From: Christensenella sp. UBA7862
Lineage (GTDB): Bacteria; Bacillota; Clostridia; Christensenellales; UBA1242
DNA length: 64,000 nucleotides
Direction: 5' to 3'
NCBI GenBank assembly: GCA_002500135.1
Contig: DLSM01000006.1
Span: 184 to 64,183, forward strand
Shown piece after piece: positions 9,856-17,255 of this stretch (its first letter is position 1; the number at the start of each line of letters is the position of its first letter). The notes under the pieces were generated by a model, which was given only the letters and a program-made list of their open reading frames with translations, was not told where the DNA came from and searched no databases. The position numbers were made by a program, and so were the translations under genes.

Positions 9856-10935
9856 ATGAAAATTTGTGTTTATGCCATATGCAAAAACGAAGAAAAGTTT
9901 GCAAAACGCTGGTTGGAAAGCATGGGCGAGGCAGACGAAATTTATGTTTTAGACACGGGAAGCAGTGACAAAAGTGTTGAATTGCTAAAAAGTCTTGGGG
10001 CAAAAGTTACAGTCCAAGTAGTTTCCCCATGGCGATTTGATGTCGCAAGAAACATAAGCCTATCCCTTGTGCCAGACGACTGCGACATTTGTGTTTGCAC
10101 CGACCTTGACGAAGTTTTTGAAAAAGGGTGGCGGGAAAAACTTGAAAACGCCTGGCAAAAGAACATTCACCGCCAAGCCACATATACTTATGTTTGGAAT
10201 GTTCTTGAAAATGGCACAGACGGAACAACTTTTCTGTATCAAAAAATTCACGCACGACATGGCTTTGAATGGATTTATCCCGTGCATGAAGTTTTATCCG
10301 CAACGCCAGCAGTGACTGCCTACGAAACATGCCACTGCGAAAACATTGTTCTTAGGCATTATCCCGACAGCACAAAAAGCAGAGGACAATATTTGGAACT
10401 GCTTAAACTCAGCGTTTCCGAACACCCCGAGAGCGACCGCAACACACATTATTTGGCAAGAGAATTTATGTTTGCTGGCGACTACACCTCTGCCATAAAA
10501 TACTTTAAAAGACATTTAAAACTTCCCACAGCAACTTGGAATGAAGAACGAAGTGCAAGTTTAAGATACATTGGCGACTGTTATTATTATCAGAACAAAC
10601 TTCCGCTTGCGAAAAAGTTTTATGAAAAGTCAATTTGCGAATGTCCCGAAACACGAGAAGGATATTTTGCCCTAGCAAAACTTTTATATTTTCAAAAGAA
10701 GTATTTTGACTGTTTCACAATTCTAAAAGCCATGCTTGAAATTAAGACCAGAAACTTAACTTACATTTCTTCGCCTGAGTGCTGGGGGGACACTCCATAC
10801 GATTTGTTATCCCTTTGCTCGCACTTTTTGGGCATGAAAAAAGAGGCATATAACTACTGCCTCTTAGCATTATCCAAAAATCCGCAAGACAAACGACTTA
10901 AAGATAATTTGCAATATTTTAAAACTCACCTTTAA
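9856..10935 (+). CDS. Family 2 glycosyltransferase with C-terminal TPR-like repeats
   Basis: This 359-residue protein opens with a GT-A fold of family GT2 (KICVYAICKNEEKFAKRWLES, then VLDTGSSDKS). The metal-binding D-x-D motif is D83-L84-D85 in CTDLDEV. The second half (about residues 205-350) is made of paired helices resembling TPR repeats (FMFAGDYTSAIKYFKRHL, YYYQNKLPLAKKFYEKS), an arrangement known in cytoplasmic GT2-TPR proteins. Donor and acceptor are unknown; a glycan or a protein acceptor held by the TPR part are both possible. AGAGG lies 5 bases before the ATG. The 3' end overlaps the convergent membrane-protein gene by 17 bases. Confidence 0.9.
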   Translation: MKICVYAICKNEEKFAKRWLESMGEADEIYVLDTGSSDKSVELLKSLGAKVTVQVVSPWRFDVARNISLSLVPDDCDICVCTDLDEVFEKGWREKLENAWQKNIHRQATYTYVWNVLENGTDGTTFLYQKIHARHGFEWIYPVHEVLSATPAVTAYETCHCENIVLRHYPDSTKSRGQYLELLKLSVSEHPESDRNTHYLAREFMFAGDYTSAIKYFKRHLKLPTATWNEERSASLRYIGDCYYYQNKLPLAKKFYEKSICECPETREGYFALAKLLYFQKKYFDCFTILKAMLEIKTRNLTYISSPECWGDTPYDLLSLCSHFLGMKKEAYNYCLLALSKNPQDKRLKDNLQYFKTHL

Positions 10936-11524
10936 AAGGCTCTAGTTTTCTATTTGCCATAATTTTTCTAACTCTGCTTGCATTTGAAAAGGTCAGCCAC
11001 GAGCCACAAACTGCCACGGTATCTCCGCCAAACCAAGCATAAGTAGAACGTAAAGTTGAAACGGAATCTGAAAGTTGCAAGAACATAACTCTGTAAGTCA
11101 CATCAAAAATTACAAAGCAACTTACAAAAATTGCAGTTATAAGTGACAATATCCATAACGCCTTATAAATGTTTGACTTTCTTTCTGGGAACATATTGTG
11201 TCTTCCCTTTGCCACGCAGAACAAGCAAAATGTTGCAACAACAAGCCCCACCAAAATGGCAACTGAAACATATTTTGCATAAGTGAGCATAAGAAGTCTG
11301 ATGCCTATTGGCTCTTGATAATTCATATTTATATCAATGATAAGCCTAAGAATTTCTGAATAGACAATTTGATGAATAAGCGCAAAAAGAACGACAGCCG
11401 AAACACACATCAAAAGCAAGCAGAATTTATATCCCGACTCCAGTCTTTCCGAAACTTCTATCCTTTCATAAAACATTTTGTTCACTTCGTCTGCCGAAAG
11501 TTCATTTTCTTTAACTTCTTCCAT
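10919..11524 (-). CDS. Four-helix membrane protein of unknown function
   Basis: This 201-residue protein starts with an acidic cytoplasmic segment (MEEVKENELSADEVNKMF). Four hydrophobic helices follow, at about residues 32-52, 72-98, 116-136 and 158-178, and the C-terminus is basic. I recognise no family. The ATG at 11524 is preceded by AGGAGA with a 5-base gap. An in-frame upstream codon would add 29 residues but has no ribosome binding site and lies outside the likely transcript. The stop codon region overlaps the end of the convergent glycosyltransferase gene by 17 bases, so no terminator separates the two. Confidence 0.7.
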   Translation of the reverse strand: MEEVKENELSADEVNKMFYERIEVSERLESGYKFCLLLMCVSAVVLFALIHQIVYSEILRLIIDINMNYQEPIGIRLLMLTYAKYVSVAILVGLVVATFCLFCVAKGRHNMFPERKSNIYKALWILSLITAIFVSCFVIFDVTYRVMFLQLSDSVSTLRSTYAWFGGDTVAVCGSWLTFSNASRVRKIMANRKLEPFKGEF

Positions 11525-11658
11525 TTTTTCTCCTAACCAAACAAAATAAATTCTAGCCTTTTTATCAAGTTTTATCAAGCAAATTCGCCATAATCGTTGA
11601 AAATATAACACAAATTCATATAAAAACTAGGCATTTTTATGCAAAAAACATGCAAAAA

Positions 11659-12195
11659 TTAAGCATTTTTTTCAAAATATGCTAAGTTTTTTATATCAAA
11701 AGAAGCGAATTTTGGGGCGTCATGATCGTGAAACCACTCTGTCCCCTCAAAATTATCTGTTCCAGTTATAACATTGACTGGGGCTTTAAAGTATGTGGCT
11801 TCGCACTCTGCGAGAAGAGTTCCTTCTTCGTCTTCAACAAAGCCTTTTGCAATGAAAATTCTCGAAGTGTCACGAGTTATTTTTCCAACACAAAAAATCT
11901 TCTTCCCAAGAGGCACTGGCTTTCTATATTTTATTTTAAGGTCACCCGTCACCCCCCAAACATTTGGGTTTGCAATTTGAACAGCACGCCCAACAGTTTC
12001 GTCAAGCAATGCACAAATAACTCCGCCATGCATTCTATTAGGATAGCTTTGGTGTTCATTTCGCCCTGTACAGACGGCAACAATATAGTCCCCCTCTGTT
12101 TCATAAAAATGTGCTTGAAGCCCCAGAGTGTTACTTAGCCCGCACACGATACAACTGTTTGAATTGTTTTGAATTTTTGTCACTTTAAGTTCCAT
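11659..12195 (-). CDS. PaaI-type hotdog-fold thioesterase
   Basis: This 178-residue protein belongs to the 4HBT/PaaI hotdog superfamily, which hydrolyses acyl-CoA thioesters in the cytoplasm. The signature is MHGGVICALLDETVG at residues 55-69, with the H-G-G turn and the acidic residue on the central helix (D65 or E66) that activates water. The beta strands that follow (GDLKIKYRKPVPLGKKI, RIFIAKGFVED) fit the fold. Unusual for the family, the N-terminus carries C-x-x-C (C15, C18), also seen in some uncharacterised PaaI-like proteins. The C-terminus extends about 30 residues beyond the fold. The ribosome binding site GGAGA precedes the ATG. The specific acyl substrate is unknown. Confidence 0.85.
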   Translation of the reverse strand: MELKVTKIQNNSNSCIVCGLSNTLGLQAHFYETEGDYIVAVCTGRNEHQSYPNRMHGGVICALLDETVGRAVQIANPNVWGVTGDLKIKYRKPVPLGKKIFCVGKITRDTSRIFIAKGFVEDEEGTLLAECEATYFKAPVNVITGTDNFEGTEWFHDHDAPKFASFDIKNLAYFEKNA

Positions 12196-12429
12196 TATCT
12201 TTTCTCCATTTTTTCTTTTATATTTTATACTTTCCGCTTATATTCATAAATTTAGCAAATATTTATCAGTTTAAGTTTGCAAACCATATTTCAGTCATAA
12301 ATATTTTACATCTTTCGCTCATAATCGGCAATTTAGCGAATATAGATTATTTTTTTATTCAACATAACCTTTTATTGTTATTTAGAAAAATCTCCATATT
12401 TTACTTAAAATTTCAACTTTCTTGTCCTT

Positions 12430-13341
12430 TCAGTCGATATTGTCTTTTTTATTATCCAACTTGTTTTCAAGGACAGTTTTATTTTCGAGATTATTTGTCT
12501 TATTGTTATCAAAGACAGTTTCAAATGATTTAAGTTTTGTTTTCCGCATAATTTTGCCCATTAAATTGCCCGAATGTTGTGGGGTAATTTTGTATGCAAA
12601 GTTTAAAAGTTTTGCGTCAAAGCCTAATATAACTCTGGCTTTTCTTTTTTTCATTGCTTTTACAATCTTCCTTGCCATTTTGTCTGCTGGCATGCTGATT
12701 TTATCAACAACAGATTTATCTTGAACACAAATTGTGTCACGAGAATTATCTTTTGAAGAAAATAAGTTTGTTTTTGCAAAGCCCGGCATTATTGTCGCCA
12801 CATAAACTTTCCCCTTAAGTTCGCTGTGTAAAATTTCACTAAACAACCTAAGCGCAGCCTTGCTTGCCGAATAGACCGCTGTCCCTGGAATAATTCCGAG
12901 GCTTGCAGCGCTTGAAATGTTGACAACTGCTGGGGTTTTTGACTGTATTAGAAGTGGCAGCAATATTCTCGTTGCATAGGTTGCTGAAAAAAAATTTGTT
13001 GCAAAAACTCGTTCATACAATTCGCTTGTTGTGTTTGAAAAGCGTTCAAAAGGCGGCATTGTGCCTGCACAATTTATTAAAATATCAATTTTTATCTCGT
13101 TTTTTATAACAAAGTCCTTAAAGTCACACCAATTCTGTTCCTTTGACACGTCCATTGGATATGCCACAAATTCCCCGCCAAGAGTTTCAACCTTTTCTTG
13201 TGTTTCATGCAATTTTTCAACATTCCTTGCAAGTCCTACAATTTTGCAGCGATACTTTTGTGCCAAAATATAACACATCTCTCGTCCCAAACCGCTTGAC
13301 GCTCCAGATATTACAACAGTTTTATCAAAAAGCCAGTTCAT
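12430..13341 (-). CDS. Short-chain dehydrogenase/reductase
   Basis: This 303-residue classical SDR is an NAD(P)-dependent oxidoreductase with a Rossmann fold. It shows the cofactor motif G-A-S-S-G-L-G (residues 13-19), the NCAG motif in strand 4, and the catalytic serine in NISSAAS. The YxxxK pair lies in YSASK, with Y157 and K161. The core ends near residue 255. The remaining tail is Asn/Lys-rich (NNKTNNLENKTVLENKLDNK) and probably disordered. Substrate cannot be read from the sequence; lipid or sugar reductases of this shape are common. The ATG is preceded by GGAGGG. It lies upstream of, and on the same strand as, the thioesterase with a 234-base gap, so shared transcription is uncertain. 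Confidence 0.9.
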   Translation of the reverse strand: MNWLFDKTVVISGASSGLGREMCYILAQKYRCKIVGLARNVEKLHETQEKVETLGGEFVAYPMDVSKEQNWCDFKDFVIKNEIKIDILINCAGTMPPFERFSNTTSELYERVFATNFFSATYATRILLPLLIQSKTPAVVNISSAASLGIIPGTAVYSASKAALRLFSEILHSELKGKVYVATIMPGFAKTNLFSSKDNSRDTICVQDKSVVDKISMPADKMARKIVKAMKKRKARVILGFDAKLLNFAYKITPQHSGNLMGKIMRKTKLKSFETVFDNNKTNNLENKTVLENKLDNKKDNID

Positions 13342-13474
13342 ATTCCCTCCAACAGATAAATTTTAGCAGAAAATAAGATTTTTAACAATCATTTTAGGCT
13401 TCCATTTAAAATTCAAAATTGAAAAGCGCTAATATAATTACATATTTTAGTTATTTATTTGTGTATTTTGACTA

Positions 13475-13503
13475 TTGACAATGGGGGTTTTGTGGGGTAT
13501 CAT
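13475..13503 (+). promoter_or_regulatory. Strong promoter of the paralogous gene pair
   Basis: A perfect TTGACA (13475-13480), a 17-base spacer and TATCAT (13498-13503) lie 24 bases before the first ATG of the pair, whose ribosome binding site is GAGGTGA. This should drive both genes. Confidence 0.8.
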
Positions 13504-13527
13504 AAACACATAAAAATGAGGTGAAAA

Positions 13528-14976
13528 ATGGGCAGACAGCATAACAAAAGCAGACACTATAAAAATTTCAACAGCAAAATGCGTCAATGGGAACTTTCTG
13601 CAAAAGAAAACCAAGAAAAGGAAATAAATTCTCAAGAACTCCGTTTGAACAATGACTCATTTGATATGCGAGCAGCAAGAAGAAAAAAATATAGCATTAC
13701 AAGCAGTGTTTTTACAAAAGATGGTAAATTGAGCGATAAATTGCAGTGTGACCCATGCGCCTACACAGATATAAATAATACACTGGGCGATGACATTTTC
13801 TTTGAAAGTATAATTGATAGATATAACAAAATCCTAAATTCTGAAAATTTATACAAAGTTCGTCCTCTTATTGATATTCACCCAGGCGGCTTTGGCAAAA
13901 ACAACGCCGAAACACTGATTTGGCAAAATCGTGCATTAAAATTGCTTTCAATGAAGAAATATTTTGACAAAGTTGTTGATTTGGCAAATGAAGCAATCAA
14001 AAATAAATTCGGAGAAAATGCAATAACCGAGTATGGTATTTCGGGAAATCTTAGACAAAACTCAATGCCGGAAATCAACACATCTGAACTGAGCGAGCAA
14101 TATCTTTTTATGCATGACAATAGTTTTCTTAAAGCGATTACGCACGCTCCAAAAATTCCTGTTGAAAACTGGAAAATTATTGAAGATAACGATGAATACA
14201 GAAAGATATCTCAAAGATGTATTATGAATATTGACGGACAAATTCTTCTTGGGGCGTCAACCGCAACAGTTTTTAAGACTGAAAGTGACAAAGGCAACAG
14301 TATTCAATTTGATGTTTTCTATCGTGGGCTTGCAGAGGGTCAATTTAGGGTGGAGCGTTGGGACTATCTTCCACGTGGGACACATTACAACATCTTCCTT
14401 CCCGCAAAGTCTGTGGCATTTATAAAAGGCATTGTAATGGACAACACAAAATACAGCCACATACACAGAAGAACGTTAAGGCAACGAGTGATATTTGGCT
14501 CAAAGCAATCATGCGATGTTATCCCTGTTCCGATAAACAACGAGTCATATGAACTGGAAAGAAAATTTAATAGTTTTGATGACATGTGCAACTGCTTTAT
14601 GGATAACTACAACATTTCAAGCAAAACGCTGGATAAAGACCTTATTGCGACAATTCCACTAAAAGAACTGGGGTTATCACTTTGTCCAAGGTTCAATTCC
14701 AAAACACGAAGGGCGGCAGAAGATGGCTCACTTTCTGTAGAATGTGCTGAATACTTTGACCCAGTGACAATTCGATGTGCTGGAAGATTTGACATAGATA
14801 GAGATACTACTCAAATTGAAGAAGATTGGTCACCAATGCAAGAGGATAGTCAGCAGTTCTTAAGATTTGACGGATTGAGAGATTCAAGTAGTGAATGGTT
14901 GGCACGAAGGCTCTGGAAGAAACGTAGAGAACTGGGCGACATGGCAAGTGAAATTCCAAATAGCTTTGAAAGATAA
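13528..14976 (+). CDS. Unknown protein A of a tandem paralogous pair
   Basis: This 482-residue protein has a basic, polar N-terminus (residues 1-60) and no signal peptide or transmembrane segment. From about residue 75 it is homologous along its length to the protein encoded just downstream. Shared blocks include WQNR, YGISG-x-L, YLFMH-x-N-x-FL, SQRCIMN-[IV]-DGQI, FDVF-[YF]-RG, YSH-[IV]-H-[RK]-RT-[LV]-RQR, P-[IT]-PIN, LPLKELGL-like and IEEDWSPMQEDSQQ near the C-terminus. I do not recognise this family. The conserved His/Arg block around YSHIHRRTLRQR could be a functional site, but that is only a guess. The start ATG follows GAGGTGA. The next gene's start is 15 bases beyond the stop, so the pair forms an operon. 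A cytoplasmic or surface-associated structural role cannot be told apart. Confidence 0.75.
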   Translation: MGRQHNKSRHYKNFNSKMRQWELSAKENQEKEINSQELRLNNDSFDMRAARRKKYSITSSVFTKDGKLSDKLQCDPCAYTDINNTLGDDIFFESIIDRYNKILNSENLYKVRPLIDIHPGGFGKNNAETLIWQNRALKLLSMKKYFDKVVDLANEAIKNKFGENAITEYGISGNLRQNSMPEINTSELSEQYLFMHDNSFLKAITHAPKIPVENWKIIEDNDEYRKISQRCIMNIDGQILLGASTATVFKTESDKGNSIQFDVFYRGLAEGQFRVERWDYLPRGTHYNIFLPAKSVAFIKGIVMDNTKYSHIHRRTLRQRVIFGSKQSCDVIPVPINNESYELERKFNSFDDMCNCFMDNYNISSKTLDKDLIATIPLKELGLSLCPRFNSKTRRAAEDGSLSVECAEYFDPVTIRCAGRFDIDRDTTQIEEDWSPMQEDSQQFLRFDGLRDSSSEWLARRLWKKRRELGDMASEIPNSFER

Positions 14977-14990
14977 GAGGGGTGAGAAAA

Positions 14991-16850
14991 ATGGAAAGAT
15001 ATAGTAGATTTAATAGAATAGCGAATAAATTTAAAAAATTTGATGAGGAAAAATTCCTTGCAAAGGAACAAGAGCAAACAAATTTTAACGAGGATAGATT
15101 TCTTTCTAAAGATACAGAAGACAACAAGACAAGATTTAATGAAGAAAGATTTCTCACAAGAGGAGAATATACTCCTAGATTTAATGAGGAAAAATTTTTA
15201 GCTAAGAGAGATGAGGTAGAGGAAAAAGAATCAGACTTTGACGAAGAGGGCTTCCTTGCAAAAGAAGAAACCGATGAAGACAAAGGGATATTCTTTGACG
15301 AAGAAAAGTTTCTCTTTGACTTCCGTTATAAGCAAAGAAAAAATCATTTGATGAAAATTCGCCAAGCAAACAATAATTTTCAAGAAAACAATAGTTATCA
15401 AGCGGATAAGAACTATCAAGGCGAGAAATTTACTCGACAAGATTTAGCCAAAGAAATGCCTTTGACTGAAAACACACAACAAGACTTGGTGGAAGAAGAG
15501 CCTATTGAGGAAGACAAGCAACAATCAAAGATAAAAAGAATCAAAGTCGTTTTGAAAGAAAGTGTTGATGAAAATAACGAAGCGGCACAAGATGTGGAAT
15601 ACAAAAGACCTGAAATCAAGGTCAGATTTACACCAGAAACATATCGCTCTCATTTGAAAGTTTCAGACGCAGAGTTCTTTCAAAGTGTATTAAACAAGTA
15701 TTCTGATATTTTAAGAACTGACGGGAAATATAGAATTGAACCATTTTTGAAAGTGAAAGGATCAAATGTGGAAAACGCTGCTTGGCAAAACAGAACTAAT
15801 CAAATTATCACCTCTGGGGTGTGCTTCGGCAATCTTTGCAAACTGGCGCAAGATGTAATTTGTGAACGTTTTGGTAAAGACGCTTTAACAGATTATGGAA
15901 TTTCTGGCGACCTGTTCATTGGTTCCCTTCCAAGTGCAAGAAATGTTTTGGCGAAAGAAAATTATCTCTTTATGCACAACAATGTTTTCCTTGACGCTAT
16001 GATAAAAGCACCAAAACTCCCTATTGAATCTTGGCAAGAAAGCGAAGCTACCTATAGTGGCACTAAGTTTTATTCACAAAGATGTATTATGAATGTTGAC
16101 GGACAGATTATTCTTTGCCAAAACAGCGTATTTCCAAAAGAAGTCTGCGACAAGACCCAAGGTGAAATAAGATTTGATGTTTTCTTTAGGGGCAACAAAC
16201 GAGGTGACATCAGAATTGAAAAATGGGACTTTGAACCAAATTATCAAGAAGTAAATAGATATATTGACTCTGAAATGGTGTATTTCATTCAAGAAGGAAT
16301 TGTGCCAGAAAACACTAGATACAGTCACGTTCACAAGAGGACAGTTAGACAGAGAATGGTCAATGGCTCGGGTTTCTTCGGCGACATTGCCCCAACACCT
16401 ATCAACAAAAACCCAACGCTACTTGAAAGAAGATACAAGACTTTTAATGACATGCTAAACAATTATTTGGACGAGCATAATGTTTCAAATCATATTTTGG
16501 ATCAAGGAATGGTCGACAAATTGCCTCTTAAAGAACTTGGACTTCTATACTGTCCACAATACAGTTCTGTGCTTAGAAAAGTTGTAAGCAGTTCAAGGCA
16601 TCCTGAAGAAAATTCTTGTTATTTTGAACCTTACAGCGGCGACCTTGAGCAAAAGAGATTTGATATTTATGAGGACAGTTATATGATTGAGGAAGACTGG
16701 TCACCTATGCAGGAAGATAGTCAACAGACACTCAAATTTACGGGACTTAAAGACAAAGAAAGCAGATTCCTTGGCAGACAACTTTGGGAACAACGTTTGA
16801 AAAATCACGATCTTTCAACAGAAATTCCTGGCATGGGACGTGCAAGATAA
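14991..16850 (+). CDS. Unknown protein B of the pair, with N-terminal FxEExFL repeats
   Basis: This 619-residue protein has three parts. Residues 17-108 hold six copies of F-[DN]-E-[ED]-[KRG]-F-L spaced 15-19 residues apart. A charged, Gln/Glu/Lys-rich linker covers about 109-215. From about residue 220 to the end lies the domain shared with protein A (WQNR, YGISGDL, YLFMHNNVF, SQRCIMNVDGQI, FDVFFRG, YSHVHKRTVRQR, IEEDWSPMQEDSQQ). There is no signal peptide or membrane helix. I chose ATG 14991 because GAGGGGTGA lies just before it; an in-frame GTG at 14982 is inside that ribosome binding site. A terminator follows the stop at once. The family and function are unknown; the repeats look like a multivalent binding segment. 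Confidence 0.75.
   Translation: MERYSRFNRIANKFKKFDEEKFLAKEQEQTNFNEDRFLSKDTEDNKTRFNEERFLTRGEYTPRFNEEKFLAKRDEVEEKESDFDEEGFLAKEETDEDKGIFFDEEKFLFDFRYKQRKNHLMKIRQANNNFQENNSYQADKNYQGEKFTRQDLAKEMPLTENTQQDLVEEEPIEEDKQQSKIKRIKVVLKESVDENNEAAQDVEYKRPEIKVRFTPETYRSHLKVSDAEFFQSVLNKYSDILRTDGKYRIEPFLKVKGSNVENAAWQNRTNQIITSGVCFGNLCKLAQDVICERFGKDALTDYGISGDLFIGSLPSARNVLAKENYLFMHNNVFLDAMIKAPKLPIESWQESEATYSGTKFYSQRCIMNVDGQIILCQNSVFPKEVCDKTQGEIRFDVFFRGNKRGDIRIEKWDFEPNYQEVNRYIDSEMVYFIQEGIVPENTRYSHVHKRTVRQRMVNGSGFFGDIAPTPINKNPTLLERRYKTFNDMLNNYLDEHNVSNHILDQGMVDKLPLKELGLLYCPQYSSVLRKVVSSSRHPEENSCYFEPYSGDLEQKRFDIYEDSYMIEEDWSPMQEDSQQTLKFTGLKDKESRFLGRQLWEQRLKNHDLSTEIPGMGRAR
15039..15314 (+). repeat. Six-copy FxEExFL coding repeat in protein B
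   Basis: Six short copies occur: FDEEKFLAKE, FNEDRFLSKD, FNEERFLTRG, FNEEKFLAKR, FDEEGFLAKE and FDEEKFLFDF. Each is separated by a variable acidic spacer. Codons differ between copies, so the repetition is conserved at the protein level rather than being a recent DNA duplication. Confidence 0.9.
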
Positions 16851-16888
16851 AAAATATCCCCACCGAAATGGTGGAGATATTTTTTTAG
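16851..16888. terminator. Bidirectional Rho-independent terminator
   Basis: AAAATATCCCCACC pairs with GGTGGAGATATTTT across a GAAAT loop, with A- and T-runs on either side. It serves both the paralogous pair (plus) and the YjzC-like gene (minus), whose stop codon lies inside its right edge. Confidence 0.88.
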
Positions 16889-17043
16889 TTTTCTTTCATA
16901 TAATAACTTCCGCTGTGTTGAGTTGCTGGAAAGCGTTGACCTTTTTCAAGATAGCAACAACCTCCGTTTCTGCCTTGTTCGTCAAAAGCACAATAGTTTC
17001 CGCTTTCTGGGGCAACTTCCCCTGGTCTGTAAGATTTACTCAT
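16885..17043 (-). CDS. YjzC-like small protein (52 residues)
   Basis: Reading the minus strand from ATG at 17043 gives 52 residues, beginning MSKSYRPGEVAPESGNY. The pattern YRPGE-x-AP-x-SG-x-Y near the N-terminus and L-x-KG-x-RFP later match the YjzC-like family (PF14168 by recall), small Bacillota proteins of unknown function. This copy has an extra cysteine-containing middle (C18 and the neighbouring pair in GGCCYLEKG), which the short family does not usually show as far as I recall. The start is supported by AGGAGGTG six bases upstream and by a promoter at 17128-17155. The stop lies at the terminator shared with the preceding genes. Confidence 0.78.
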   Translation of the reverse strand: MSKSYRPGEVAPESGNYCAFDEQGRNGGCCYLEKGQRFPATQHSGSYYMKEN

Positions 17044-17127
17044 GTTACACCTCCTGAAAATAGTTTTTGCATAAATTCCAGCGATATGCAGAAAATTATT
17101 TGGTGAAAAGTTACAAAAAATGTTACA

Positions 17128-17155
17128 ATTATACGAATTTTGTTGAAAATGTGAC
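17128..17155 (-). promoter_or_regulatory. Candidate promoter of the YjzC-like gene
   Basis: On the minus strand, GTCACA (17155-17150) is followed after 16 bases by a perfect TATAAT (17133-17128). The leader would be about 80 bases. Confidence 0.5.
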
Positions 17156-17161
17156 GAAAAA

Positions 17162-17190
17162 TTGCAATTTTTTATGTAAATTGATATTTA
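17162..17190 (+). promoter_or_regulatory. Candidate promoter of the DUF1846 gene
   Basis: TTGCAA (17162-17167), a 17-base spacer and TATTTA (17185-17190) lie about 65 bases before the start codon. The match is moderate. Confidence 0.4.
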
Positions 17191-17255
17191 AAATGAGATT
17201 TAGTAACAGATAAGCTAAAAGTCACAAAAACAAAACGGATAAAAGGAATGGGAAA

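Noticed and set aside
12196..12429. Short repeated segments (TTTAGC[AG]AATAT) between the thioesterase and SDR genes
   Set aside because: Too short and too AT-rich to distinguish from chance.
14807..15283. Minus-strand frame of 158 codons over the protein A/B junction
   Set aside because: Its Ser/Leu-rich repeats are the antisense of the FxEExFL coding repeat.
13528..16850. Phage or mobile-element origin for the paralogous pair
   Set aside because: No integrase, transposase, terminal repeats or other phage genes adjoin it; only the lack of recognised homologs would suggest it.
16840..17106. Plus-strand frame of 88 codons
   Set aside because: It is the antisense of the YjzC-like gene and its terminator, which have a much better ribosome binding site and family match.
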